A stretch of DNA of 64,000 bases from Dermacentor variabilis (Eukaryota; Arthropoda; Arachnida; Ixodida; Ixodidae): assembly GCF_050947875.1 (NCBI RefSeq), contig NC_134568.1:258551115-258615114 (forward strand), in the 5' to 3' direction. A model generated the notes under the pieces. The model ran no database searches and was not told the origin of the DNA. It worked only from the letters and a program-made list of their open reading frames with translations. Below, one piece after another: positions 48,106-59,913 of the stretch (positions within the stretch are counted from its first letter, which is position 1; every line of letters begins with the position of its first letter). The translations under genes were made by a program, and so were the position numbers.

Positions 48106-48850
48106 CTATTGGCTGCCCCGGGCAGCGCTGGCTGCACGGCGTTCGTTCCCTTGCGGATGCGACGGCGGCGGCGGATGTTGCTGCTGCTGGAACTCCGGGG
48201 TGCCTCGACCCTGGGCCATGGTAACGGAAATGCTCGGCTGTTGCTGCTCGTCCCCGGAAGTACCATTCTTCAGCTTGCTGGCAATCGCCTTGGTCCTGCG
48301 CGCCTGCCTCTTGCACAGCTTGGCCTCACGCGGATTGTACACGCGCCCCGAATGCTGCTTTCTGTGGACGGCGGCAGCTGCGGCCGCCTTGCGCTGGCGA
48401 GGCTCCTTGTCGGCGACGCAGAGAGAACGCCACAGCTTGCCCGGGCGGCTGCTCACGCGCTGGTTGTTCTCGTTCGGGTTCTCAGCGGCCACCGATCGCC
48501 CCTTTCCGTGTGCGACCAGCATCGAGGCGTTTGGAGGCCGCGGAATGCGCGACCGCAGCTGGTAACTGTGCTGGACCTCGCTGCTCGACGACGCACTTCC
48601 CACGCCGGGATCGGAAGCCACGGCAGGCACCGCCGTCGCCGCTTCTGCTGCCGGCCGCGACAGGAGGCTCGCAACGCTTCGCAGGCGCGTGCGGTTGGTC
48701 GTCTGCCGAAGCGAAGCCGACGGCGACGCCCGACTTTCGCTGGGGTCGTCGTCGGCAGAGCAAAGCGTGTCCAAAGGTGCAGCCGTCCGAAGATGCGTCC
48801 TTGTCGAACGACCAGCTTCTTCTTCTTCCTCTACTTCTTCTTCTTGTCGT
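48106..48850 (-). pseudogene. block g ORF, copy 3: truncated by a stop and a deletion
   Basis: Minus-strand frame with acidic EEEVEEEEEAGRS, YQLRSRIPRPPN, RRKQHSG..-like basic part and the QQQQPS segment. It ends at CAA-TAG (48,106) inside the Ser/Arg segment. About 0.4 kb of the C-terminal coding region found in the other copies is deleted near 48,030-48,065, where only a short AAATGGCCGAAAGGCGAAAT repeat remains. The last bases of block g (GQPSSSAAGC) are still present downstream. Clearly a pseudogene copy. Confidence 0.6.
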
Positions 48851-49670
48851 TAGCTCGTGACCCGTGCCCTGACGTGGCTTACGAAGACACGAGTGGATAA
48901 TGCTAATGAATTTAGAAGTTAAATTCATTACACTTAAAAACTTGAGAAAACATAAATTCACGGCGTTTCATAATGACGACGGAGAGAATTATTGCGTAAT
49001 GGGTACGAATTTAAATGCGCCTGAATCGCGCGTTTCCTAGGGTGCCTCACAATTTTCTCAGTTTAAGGGTGTGTCAGTAAATATACGGTTTGCTGAGTTG
49101 ATTAATGAATCTGGACTAATTAGACAACTACGGAATATACAAGAAATTGCGCCATTTGCCCCCCCCCCATAAAAGGCCCGAACACATTATTGGAGATTTT
49201 TGGAGGAAGAAAAATAATAATAATAGCGACCACTGTATTGCCGCATAGTAATGACCACAATCTGGGATTTCTGCGTGGCGTAACGTTGACAGAAAACTAT
49301 CGTCATCGAAGGTTCATACCTCCAAATGCATTGGCTCATAACCCCGTAAGGCAGAGACTACAAGCACGCAGCAAAGGCAAGCTTTGGAATCACGCATGCT
49401 ACGTACAGAACAGCATACTTTTCAATGAAGAACAACCTTGACAAAAAAATCCGAACCCCACGAGTGATGATAAGGCGTTCCTCCGCCTAGGTGCAATGCG
49501 AAGCGCGTAGTGTTTCCCACATAGTTTTTCCGGTAAAGTTAACCGTTGCGCAAGCTGCCGCAAAGATAGCAGCTTGACTGTATAGCATACGACGCAGGGA
49601 GTGACGCAACTACATTTTCGTACGTAAGAGGAGAACCCGCCTGGCGACCGATTTATGTTCTGACAGGGCT

Positions 49671-49814
49671 CTGAGGAGGCCCCTTACAGTTAGTACTCCT
49701 GAAGAGCAGCGTGCATACGAGGCGCGGCGAATTTCTCTCCTCTCTGGTCCGCTGTTTGTAGGTGCACACGAAGTAACGGCGCAAGCCAAGTCGCAGGCCG
49801 TCGAAACGTCATAG
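49671..49814 (+). pseudogene. block l ORF relic (U3 copy)
   Basis: Reads TVSTPEEQRAYEARRISLLS and GPLFVGAHEVTAQAKSQAVE with a TGA where the initiating ATG lies in U2. It confirms that TPEEQRAY(E)ARR is the ancestral form. Confidence 0.45.
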
Positions 49815-50006
49815 GCTCTTAATTAGGTAAAGTGCATGTGAATGTTGCCACATGAATAATAGGACAGCAGCAACCATTAATTCTTGCTAAAAATGCTTAA
49901 ATACCTTTTTTTGCTTGGTTTCTGTGTTTAACGGTATACTTTCACACCTCTTTAGTTTTTTATGCAAAGCACAAGGGATCTTATTTTTGTTTTTCTCTGA
50001 TAACAG

Positions 50007-50692
50007 CATCCTCGGCATACGCCATGTTCAATCGTATGGGTACCAACATCAACGCGAACCCAGGCCAGTCAGCCATTCCAATTACGTGCCATCAATCCTG
50101 ATAGAAGAGCAAAAGCAGCATTCTGTACAACGAACATTACGACACCTTCCCCCGCTACCAGTTGGATAGACGACTGGACGTCAACTGGCCGTGTGACGCG
50201 GTGAGCCTCGAGGAGACGTGCTCGCTATGTGACAACGTTCTGGCGGCGTCGAACACAGTGATGCAGGCTTTCGCCTTCGAACTCACCGATACCACGCCGG
50301 GAACAACGCCGCTGCACTACACGTCCAACGTAGATGCCAGCCCTACGGAGACCTGCTCATTCTGTGGCGACGTTACAGCACGGGACCGAGAGAAGAACGC
50401 CCTCGCCTTTGAGCTCGCGGAGACCAGGCCGGGAGATCTGCCTCTGCGCCACGCGTCCACCGTAGAGGCAGACACCGATCTGAAGACCGCCGCTCGCGAG
50501 GCATCGTTTCCTCACCTCGTGGCTTCCGTGTCGCCACCGCTGCATCCAGGAGATGGACGTTGCATGTGGAACTCACGTCATCCCTACGGCGGACCAACCA
50601 TTTCCCCCCGTCCGTATTCGGCTATCGTCGCCGATGGCTCAACACAGACTCCGCTTGCTGAAAATCTCCAGAGCACCGTCGTGGTCTTCTGA
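50007..50692 (+). CDS. block c ORF (U4 copy): protein with CxxC repeats
   Basis: The best copy of this ORF. After an acceptor (TTTTTCTCTGATAACAG) the frame is open from about 50,107 to TGA at 50,692. Three related segments follow one another: LDVNWPCDAVSLEETCSLCD, NVLAASNTVMQAFAFELTDT and CSFCGDVTARDREKNALAFE. The E-T-C-S-x-C-(D/G)-(N/D)-V and AFEL(T/A) words recur about every 50-60 residues. Downstream is Pro/Ser-rich sequence (VSPPLHPGDG). Pairs of CxxC could bind zinc in trans or in a dimer, but no known fold is recognised. The C-terminal continuation seen in U1/U3 is out of frame here. Confidence 0.4.
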
Positions 50693-51319
50693 ATTTCCGA
50701 GACCAGCCGGGACGCTGTCATCCCCCACGAAGCGATGTTCATCAACGTTGCTAAAGCGGGCCAGAATTTCACCGATATTGAGATGCTCTCCAAGCGCAAC
50801 ACAACACACGACCCAAAAGCGTTTCCATCTGCGAACACAGCCTCCAGAGGCGTGATGAGATCATGGCTGGAAGCCTCGTCGCTTGGGAGTTCCTGACGCC
50901 CAAGTCACTCCACAATAACTGTCGCATTGCGGACATAGTTGCGACCTCACCGCATGTGCGCACGTCATCAACCCTAAATGCCCCCTTGTCCAGACAATGA
51001 TCTGGCCAATAGAGGTATCCATCTGTAAAACCGATCGCACATTGGCGCGGATTAACCGAAGAACTGTTTCAGGCACATGACTTGATGCTGTCGCTGTTAT
51101 TCTGGTCGGCAGGAGCTCTTCTGAAAACGAGATGTTAATTTGTCTACTTCTAATAGAATATATTTCTTAGAGAAACAGGTTTATGCAAAGTACTGTAGTT
51201 TGTACCACCTGTACTCACGGCAGTCTTCTGAAGGCTATATTCAAACGAACATTTCAGCTGCTCAATAAAACGGGTAATGTAGCTTCGGGCTATAGATATA
51301 TTATAGATATAGATATAGA

Positions 51320-52656
51320 AATAGATAATATTGAAAATAATAAACTATTGAACAGCTTTCAGCACGGCTTCAGGCGTGGTTTTAGTACTGTAACACAACT
51401 TACGGAGTTCACTCATGACCTTTCCCATTACATCGACTTAGGTAATCAGATTGACACCATTTTCATTGACTTTAGCAAAGCTTTTGACACTGTACTACAT
51501 TCTAAATTGCTTTTGAAACTCCATAATATTCTAAATAACCCTCAGTTAGTGTCTTGGATTTCCAGTTTCCTTTCTTTGCGTTCCCAATTCGTGTGCTATG
51601 ATTCTGCGGATTCGTCGGTAGTCGATGTCACCTCAGGAGTCCCACAGGGATCCGTACTTAGCCCTCTACTATTCTTATTGTTCATTACCGACCTTCCAGA
51701 CCATGTTACTTCTAAAATACGCCTCTATGCAGATGATTGTGTTATGTACAGCCCAGTTGACTCACTCGCTGATCATCAGCGCCTTAAAGATTCCTTTGTT
51801 TCATTTTGTGACTGGTGTGCGACTTGGAAAATGAGCATAAATTTTGATAAAACTGTTCTAATGTCTTTTACTCACAGACACATGCCCGTATGTTATGATT
51901 ATATATGCAACGGTGTACCACTAACACGAGTTTTTCAATACAAATATTTAGGCGTCATTTTTACACCCACATTGTCTTGTTCTAAACATATAGATTGCAT
52001 TTGTAGTAAAGCGTTAAAAAAACTTGGTTACATCCGCCGGACGTTGTCTCCTGCTCCGAGGGACACTAAATTAGTAGCATATAAAACACTGATTCGCCCA
52101 ATTTTAGAATATGCTTCCTCCGTATGGAGCCCATATAAACAATGTGAAAAATTGTATTGAGTCTGTCCAGAGGAAGGCTATTCGTTTTGTTTACCGTCGC
52201 TTCGACCGAGACTTTTCACCGTCAGCTGCTCTTACGGAATAAGGCCTCCAGTTTCTTTCTAGGCGGCGGCACATAGAATCTCTGAAGATTTTCTATTCTT
52301 ATAAGAACTCTCTTTGTCACCTATCAGATCCCTCCCTTTTAATGCCTGCTTGCCCGACTTCAACAAGAGCTTATCACGCCTCTAATATCAGACCACTCCA
52401 TCCACGCACTAACACTTTCAAATACAGTTTTATTCCCCGCATGATTGAACAGTGGAATTTGTTACCTGCCGCAGTTCGTTTGTTACCCATTTCTCAATTT
52501 TTAAAATGCTATTGCTGATGTATAGTTCCTTCACATCTTTATATTTCTATGTCCTTGTTTCTCCATATCATAATCAGTTTTCTTCGCATTTAAACCCACT
52601 CCTGCCATAGCCCTAACGGGCTGCAGTATGTATAAATAAATAAATAAAATAAAAAT
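51320..52656 (+). mobile_element. non-LTR retrotransposon (CR1/Jockey-like), 5' truncated
   Basis: A plus-strand element. The RT starts at motif 2 (NSFQHGFRRGFSTVTQLTEF). Then IFIDFSKAFDTVLHSKLL (motif A), SGVPQGSVLSPLLFLLFITD (motif B), LYADDCVMYSP (motif C, intact Asp-Asp at about 51,725), and thumb and C-terminus (YKYLGVIFTPTLSCSKHI, RPILEYASSVWSPY). A frameshift at about 52,140 moves the end (IESVQRKAIRFVYRR, MIEQWNLLPAAVR) to another frame. The 3' end is a (TAAA)n tail at 52,633-52,650. It is inserted in block d of U4 and absent from U1 and U3. Confidence 0.8.
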
Positions 52657-52659
52657 ATG

Positions 52660-54500
52660 GTCTTTGAGCTGTGACTTCAGCTTCGATTTCAGAGCACTTT
52701 TTCCGGGGCAGAGTTTTGACACAGTTGTGTTCAAAGCACCTCCTGGACAAAGCTTAATTTCCCCAAATTCATCAGCAATTGTTTCTCGAACTTTCTTCGC
52801 TAAAGCAAGAGTCGCGCATTGCTGTTTCTATGTGTCTGAAGAACCTTAGAACACTCCCTAAGCTCGGCTGTGGAGGTTAAAGAAAAAGTTAGTGCGGATC
52901 AGAACTCTGTCCATCGCTTTCAGCCTAGCATCGGTTGCTCACGGGAAGCTTTAAAGAATGTTTTAATGGAATTATAGCATTCTTAGGATACTTCACGCAA
53001 TATCCGGTGTCAATATGCCTATTCATCTGTTTTCCAGCGAATTTGGTCACTGTGTAAACATCGGTCAGTTTGGGTCTATGCTATAATGTGCAGATCATCG
53101 GACTACTGTGCTGGAGAACTGAGTTTAAAAACAACCGAAGGACCCAAATCAATGGATATGTGACGCTGCGTATGTGCGGTTTGTTTGTTTGTTTTTCTTT
53201 GTTCTTGTCTCATAGACTGGCTCATACCAAGTATGGAGAATTGGCCAAAAATAGGGTGAGTTATGAAAATAATTATATGAGTCTAAAAGCGGCACAGCTG
53301 AGAACATTTGAATAACTAAAAAGAACGAAATCATAAAAATTCGAGGAACCGCTTTCGCGCCAATTTGGGTCACTTGGTATGTGTCAGTGGCTATGTGCCA
53401 CTCTTCAATGAACCGCTTTCAAGTCAACTTGGCTCACTCATATGCGCTGCTATTCAATAAAATAAACAAATTTAAAATTTATCCGGTGCTCGGTGGAACG
53501 CCAACCTGCTTCACATATATAAACAAACACACGCCACTCATGTGCATTTCAGAGTTGGCAGTTCTTTGGGCCCCTACAACGTTTTTATGCCTATTGGATA
53601 AACCTCGACATTCACTGTGAGATGGGGATTGCCGGAATTCAATTCCGTGCATGCTTTTCCGAGTCCAGCCCCTTTTTCTTGCGGACAAGCCACTCTCACC
53701 GTTTTCATAGGCCGATGCCGGTGATGTGCCATTAAAACTTATCAGCATTAATGGGTGACTGGGTACGCTCACTCCGTTACTGCACTAGATTACTGCACTG
53801 GGACCTTAGGCGGGAGCTAATCCCGCTGTTTGTTCAGTTTTTTCTATGCCTCTGTCATCTTTATGATGAAACAAGCGAATTATTATTACAAATCTGCCGT
53901 TAAGTGCTCGATCCCGTTCATCGCAGCACATGCAGATAATAAGTTCCAAATGAAATATAGGATTCCACTGAAACATTCGTTGAGTTCGTCTGGAGATCCA
54001 ATGCCAGCAACAAGTTAGAGTTTTTTATGTTACCCTTTATCACATAAGGTGCCAACATGTCACCTGCTAATTACAGGACGGTGCTGGTGGCTCTACGACG
54101 TGACAATGAAGATACGAACGTCTATGTCTCCACCTGAGACAATTCAGTAGATGGGCAAGCTTTGTCAATTAGAATGACTTTACACGTTGACCAGTATTAG
54201 CTAATAAATGCCACAATGACCAGCTCCGCTGAGCCCAAGCCGGTTTTGTTTCAAGAGCTCTCAGAATCTCACAAGCGGTGATCAAATAAACTAGTTTGAT
54301 CCTGGAACAGAATAGAGCTTGCGAGTTCGCAGCATCCCACATCATTTCCAAAGAAAGCGAAATGTATTCACTCTTCTCCGCAGTTATTCTGGCGTGTTGT
54401 CTCCACCAGCCGACAACGTCTGCTAGAGACATCTCAGCGTAATTGATGCCAGTCATAAGTCACACCGTAGAGGGCGTAACTGGTTCTTCATTGAAGGAGG
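52660..54500. other. blocks d-end, e and start of f (U4 copy)
   Basis: Nearly identical to 30,355-32,180. A frame in block d reads FGACFPGQSC-like to YVSEEP in one phase and LKHLLDK, LSSLKQESRIAV in another, both with stops. No functional ORF. Confidence 0.5.
54169..54456 (-). other. block f minus-strand ORF (U4 copy)
   Basis: 95 codons, TGINYAEMSLADVVGWWRQH to LLANTGQRVKSF, with very few differences from the U1 copy at 31,853. See the U1 and U2 entries for the frame conflict in the middle. Confidence 0.35.
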
Positions 54501-54747
54501 AAAAAGGCTCAGCCAATGCATCACATTTTTTACTTTGATATAATAAAAAGAACTTATAAACTTTTGGCGCGAACCTGCATCCTCACACTAATGGCGACAA
54601 TGCGGAAGAGGACGGTACAATCTTCTGCAGCCGATACCCGTTCCTTTGTAGCTGGCGCCGAACGCCTGGCAGGTGCGTGCTTGCGGTGCTATGCCGCAGT
54701 GCAGCCAGCAGCCGACGACGATGGCTGACCTTTGCCTGGGGCGCCGT

Positions 54748-55780
54748 CTACAGAGCCTTGGGTCTCCCGGATTCCGAGCTGGTCGAACGGCGACGTGCCC
54801 GCAGACGAGTCGCCTTCGTCGCCCAGGAGCGGGGGCGTCGCTGATTATCAAGCGTTGTTAGGTCATTCTGCGTTCCAGGCTGTTTGAATGCGTGAGCAGC
54901 CGTTAACTGATCGGTGGGCATGGCGTTTTCTCTGTTGGCCCCTCGCACTGATGGTGGCAGAGGACCGGGGAACAGGTGCACGTCGATGGGCCGCGCAGCC
55001 GAGCGAGCCGACGGCATGGCCGTGCGAGTGGCCGAACTTATAGGGAGCGGCATTCCCTGACCAGAGCCCGAATAGCTGCCCCGGGCAGCGCTGGTTGCAC
55101 GGCGTTCGTTCCTTTGCGGCGGCGGAAGATGTTGTTTCTGCTGGAACTCCGGCGTACCTCGACCCTGGGCCACGGCCGTGGAAATGCTCGGCTGCTTCTG
55201 CTTGTCCCTGGAAGTGCAATCCTTGAGCTTTCTGGCAGTCGCCTTGGTCCTGCACGCATGCCTCTTGCACCGCTTGGCCTCACGCCGATTGCATACGTAT
55301 CCCGGATGCATCCTTCTGCGGACGGCGGCAGCTGCGGCCGCCTTGCGCTGGCGAGGCTCCTTGTCGACGACGCTGAGGGAACGCCACAGCTTTCCCGGGC
55401 GGCTGCTCACGCGCTGGCTGTTCTCGTTCGGGTTCTCAGCGGCCACCGATCGCCTCTTTTCACGCGCGACCAGCATCGAGGTGTTTGGAGGTCGCGGAAT
55501 GCGGGATCGCAGCTGGTAACTGTGCTGGACCTCGCTGCTCGACGACGCACCCCCCACGCCACGCATCCCCTGCTTCGTCTGCCGTGACAGGAGGCGCGCA
55601 ATGCTTCGCAGGCGCGTGCGGTTGGTCGTCTGCCGAAGCGAAGCCGACGGCGACGCCCGACTTTCGCTGGGGTCGTCGTCGGCAGAGCCCAGCGTGTCCA
55701 AAGGTGGAGCCGTGCGAAGATCCGTGCTGGTCGAACGACGAGCTTCTTCTTCTTCCTCTACTTCTTTTTCTTCTCGTTAG
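54748..55780 (-). CDS. block g ORF, copy 4: Ser/Pro/Arg-rich protein (frameshifted end)
   Basis: 317 codons open from the TTG at 55,701, and about 26 more upstream to the TAG after RVTS. It has the same 27-nt deletion (LSRQTKQGMRGVGG region) and the same 1-nt loss before the C-terminus as copy 1. Copies 1 and 4 therefore derive from one already damaged ancestor through the block duplication. The body retains YQLRSRIPRPPN, RRSVAAEN and the Gln/Lys-rich segment. Start codon missing as in the other copies. Confidence 0.45.
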
Positions 55781-56134
55781 CTCGTGACCCGTGCCCTGAC
55801 GTGGCTCGCGAAGACACGAGTGGATAACGCTAATGAATTTAGAAGTTAAATTCCACTTAAAAATTTGAGAAAACATAAATTGACGGTGTTCCATTATGAC
55901 GACGGAGAGAATTATTGCGTAATGGGTACGAATTTAAATGCGCCTGAATCGCAAGTTTCCTAGAGTGCTTCACAATTTTCTCAGTTTAAGTGTCTGTCAC
56001 TAAATATATTACTTGCTGAGTTGATTAATTAATCTGGACTAATTAGACAACTACGATTTATACAAGAAATTGCGCGATTTGCCCTCCCATAAAAAGGCCC
56101 GCAACATGGTTTAGTGTGAGATTGTTGGAGGAGC

Positions 56135-56226
<92 letters not shown>
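56135..56226 (+). repeat. (TAA)n microsatellite (block h, U4)
   Basis: About 30 copies; shorter than the U1 tract at the same junction. Confidence 0.97.
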
Positions 56227-58589
56227 TTATGTACCATAAGAACAAATACATAGTTTGCGGGCCTGTCGTAGCCTAAATGGCTTGTGTGACTAGGCCCGGC
56301 AGCGCCGGCAACAGCGATGAGGTCAGCGTATGTATATACAGGCGTTACCTTAGTGCCGACAAAACATTGTGCAAACAAAAGGAAAATTAAATACATGTTA
56401 GTACAATGTAACGTGAACATATTTTCACGCTCATATAGATCAAAAACAAAAAATTAAATACATGTTATTCCAACGTAGTGAGCATTTTTTTCATGCTTAT
56501 ATAGAACAAAAAACAAAAACAAAAATTAAAACAAGTTTTGGCAACGTAGCGAACATTTCTTTATGCTCATATAGATAGACAACCAAATTACTTCAAATAA
56601 ACACATGCCCATACATAAAAGCTCAAATGGAAGTTGACATTTTCTTTAAAACTTTTTTCGACTGAACCGAGAAAAATTCGTCAGGTAGATCATTAAAGAT
56701 TTTTGGCACATAGGCACATCGTCGTGCCTCACCATACCTAGTTGATGAACGAGGAACATTGAAACGAATGTTGTCCCTTAAAAGTCGAGGGGCTACATAT
56801 TTCTCTCTGACTTGGTTGTTCCAAAAATGACGAAGAACAACAGCTTGCTTAAATAACGACTGAAATGAAAAAAAAACCTAACGCTGAAAGTGAGTTGTCA
56901 CCTGACACCTGGCCACAGCCACAGGCAACACTTTTCAAGATATTTTTTAATAAAGTGTCAATTCTCGTTTGCCATCGCAATGCGCAGAAAGCGAAAACGG
57001 TGTTTCCGTGTCGTAAAATACTGTATGCGAGTGCAGGCACTATGGTTTTCTTTACCGATAATGGCGTGAAACCTTTTATATTAAAAAGCAACCAAGCGAC
57101 ACTCCTAAGTTTGTCACACAGATAGGCGAGATGCTGCTGCCACGACATGCTGCTATCAATAAATAAATCGAGATGTTTCACACAGTCTACATACTGAACA
57201 GGGGTACATGTACATGAAACGCAGTGCTGGTCATGCAAGAGTACTGGAATCTTTATTGCTGGTTGTGTTTAAGGGATTTCTAAAGCATATTAACTGTGTC
57301 TTCCTGATATTTACTATAACACAATTTTTCGCAAACCTGTGCATTACACTGTATATTGTATTTTGCAGGGCGCCTACAGCCTTTTCATAATTTATATGTT
57401 TTGTTAATATTAGCGTATCGTCAGCATACTGATAGATAGTGCCTTTAGCATTTACTAGAGGAAGATCGTTTACAAATATGTTAAATAAAAGAGGTGATAA
57501 AATCAACCTCTGGGGAAAGCCGGCTGTAACCCGTTGCTTGTTACTGACGGTTTCCTTGTCGGCAATAACTATCTGTGACCTACCACAGAAGTAGTTTCGC
57601 AGTACGTTGTAGAATAGTCCTCTGAATCCCATTAAAGTTAGTTTCTCTAGAAGAATGTTATGATTCACTGTGTCAAAAGCCTTTGTTATGTCTAGAAATA
57701 GCGCGCAGGTGAATAAGTTGTTTTCAAATGCAGAATATACTTCATCTGAGAATTCTTCCAATAGGACTGTGGTATCTCGATTCGCAACGAAACCAAACTG
57801 CCTGGACGATAAAATCGAAAACTTCATTAAGAAAGACGTCATGCATTCGTACAGGAATTTTTCTAGTATCTGGAAAAGTACCGGCAAAATTGAGATTGGT
57901 CAAAATTTTTCAACCTTATCTTTCCTGCCTCCCTTAAAGAGAGGCTTAACTAGGGCCGTTTTTAGAGTCTCGGAAATTACTGCAGTTTCTAAAAAGCCAT
58001 TAATTATAAAGAGCAAGATGTTCGCAAGCACATCTAAGTTTCTTGGCAGGGTGCCTACTGATACGCCATCTATTCCTGGGCGTTTATTTTGCCGAAAACT
58101 AAAAAGAATCCTTTTCAGGCGAGGTGTTGATAAGCTATGGGCATAAAAGCTGACGCCGACACAGATTCCTTCGACGTGCAATGATTTTCCTGTTGGGATA
58201 AAATGTTTTCAGAAGCACGCGAGAAAAAACGGTTGCAGGCGTTAACTACCACTGCTTTGTCATCTAGAAATGAGTCAATGGGATTAGAAAGCACGTCACT
58301 TCCTCTCCTAAGATTACTTATAATAGACCACGTTTTCGCTGGACGTCTGCGCAATTGGTTGAATTTATTTTAAAAAATACATTCTTTTCGCTGTTCGCAA
58401 AAGCCCGACTACCCTGTTTCTTGTCATTTTATATTCAGCTTTTAATCTCTCATTTTTAGGAGACCGTTTGCAGCGCATCCAGAGCCAATCCGTAAAAGAT
58501 ATGGCACGCATAATATCGGCATTAAGCCAGCTAACATTATTTATGCACTTTTTCATAACAATACATGCACTTATAGGCGCTCAAAGTGA
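56226..58589 (-). mobile_element. non-LTR retrotransposon (Jockey/CR1-like), U4 copy
   Basis: The same element and the same insertion point as 33,935-36,304. RT motifs are QFGFVANRDTTVLLE, FLDITKAFDTVNHNILL, GFPQRLILSPLLFNIFVNDL and YQYADDTLILT. An extra frameshift near 57,890 splits the fingers from the palm, which are continuous in U1. Both copies share the 5' truncation, so the insertion predates the block duplication. Confidence 0.8.
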
Positions 58590-58600
58590 AATAATAATAA

Positions 58601-58644
<44 letters not shown>

Positions 58645-58645
58645 G
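58590..58645 (+). repeat. (TAA)n right flank of LINE (U4)
   Basis: Continuation of block h after the LINE, ending in GGAAGAAGAAGAAG. Confidence 0.95.
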
Positions 58646-59331
58646 GAAGAAGAAGAAGAAGAAGAACGACCGCCATCCTATTTTTACAGCCAAGCTGTCT
58701 ATAGCCAGGATGCTGGTATTTGTGCGTGGCGTAACGTTGACATAAAACCATCATCATCAATGGCTCATACCTCCAAATGCATTGGCTCATACCCCCGTAA
58801 GGCAGAGGCCACAAGCACGCAGCAAAGGGAAGCTTTGAAATCACGCATACAACATACAGAACAGCATACTTTTCAGCAAAGAACAACCTTGAGACAACCA
58901 TCCGAACCCCACAAGTGATGAATCCCAGAAGTTTGTAAGCTCACTCGGTTACTGCACTAGATTACTGCACCGGGACCTTAGGCGGGAGCTAGTCACGCTG
59001 TTTGTTCAGTTATTTTTTTTTCTATGCCTCTGTCATCTTTATGATGAAACAAGCGAAGTATTATTACAAATCTGCCGCTAAGCGCGCGATCCCGTTCATC
59101 GTAGCACATGAAGGTAATTACAAGTTCAAAATGAAATATAGCATTCTCCTGAAACATTTGTTGAGTTCAAGTGTGAAGATCCAATGCTAGAAACAAGTTA
59201 TACATCAACATTTTCATGTTACGGTGTATCACATAAGGTGCCCACGGCTCATCTGCCTATTAGAGGACGGTGCTGGTGGCTCTGCGACGTGACAATGGAG
59301 ATACGAACGTCTATGTCTCCACCTGAGACGA

Positions 59332-59334
<3 letters not shown>

Positions 59335-59377
<43 letters not shown>
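59335..59377 (+). repeat. (TA)n microsatellite in block f (U5)
   Basis: About 21 TA copies; the same locus as 37,628-37,682. Confidence 0.95.
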
Positions 59378-59379
<2 letters not shown>

Positions 59380-59437
59380 TGGGCGAGTTTGTGAATTAGA
59401 ATGACTTTACATGTTGACCAGTGTTAGCTAATAAATG

Positions 59438-59845
59438 TCACAATGGCCACCTCCGCTGAGCCCAAGCCGGTTTTGCTTCAAGAGCTCTCAGAATCTCACA
59501 AGCGGTGATCAAATAATCTAGTTGATCCTGGCACAGAATAGAGCTTGCGAGTTCGCAGCGTCCCACATCATTTCCAAAGAAAGCGAAATGTATTATCTTC
59601 TTCGCAGTTATTCTGGCGTGTTGTTTCCACGAGCCGACAACGCCTGCTAGAGACACCTCAGCGTAATTGATGCCTGTCAGACGTGACACCGCAGGGGGCG
59701 TAACTGCCTCTTCAATAAAGGAGGAAGAAGGCACAGCCATTGCATCACATTTTTTTACTTTGACATAATAAAAAGAACTGATAAACTTTTCGTGCAATCC
59801 GGCATCCTCGCACTTATCGCGACCGTGCGGATGAGGTCTGCACAA
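59438..59845 (-). other. block f minus-strand ORF (U5 copy), 135 codons
   Basis: Nearly identical to the U2 ORF (37,743-38,150), including INYAEVSLAGVVGSWKQHAR and LITACEILRALEAKPAWAQR. The frame is preserved across its whole length. Confidence 0.35.
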
Positions 59846-59913
59846 TCTTCTGCAGGTGATTCCCGGCTCTTAGCAGCTGCCGCCGAACGCCTGGCAGGCG
59901 CGCGGTTGCGGTG

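Larger units (their letters stand above)
41386..49855 (+). repeat. array unit U3 (blocks a-l)
   Basis: The most complete unit. It has block a with its long upstream part (41,386-42,664), an I-group LINE insertion (42,665-43,430), b, c-d, e with a PLE insertion (45,843-46,303), f, g, h without a LINE, j-k and l. Its e-h blocks are the most diverged of the array. Confidence 0.75.
49856..58915 (+). repeat. array unit U4 (blocks c-k)
   Basis: It starts directly with block c after U3 block l, so a and b are missing. Block d is interrupted by a plus-strand LINE (about 51,320-52,656). From 52,660 onward it is nearly identical to U1 from 30,355, including the same minus-strand LINE in (TAA)n, but without the extra g-h fragment of U1. 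Confidence 0.75.

Noticed and set aside
51183..51320. N-terminal extension of the LINE ORF at 51,183
   Set aside because: This part aligns with block d of the other units; the LINE itself starts near 51,320.
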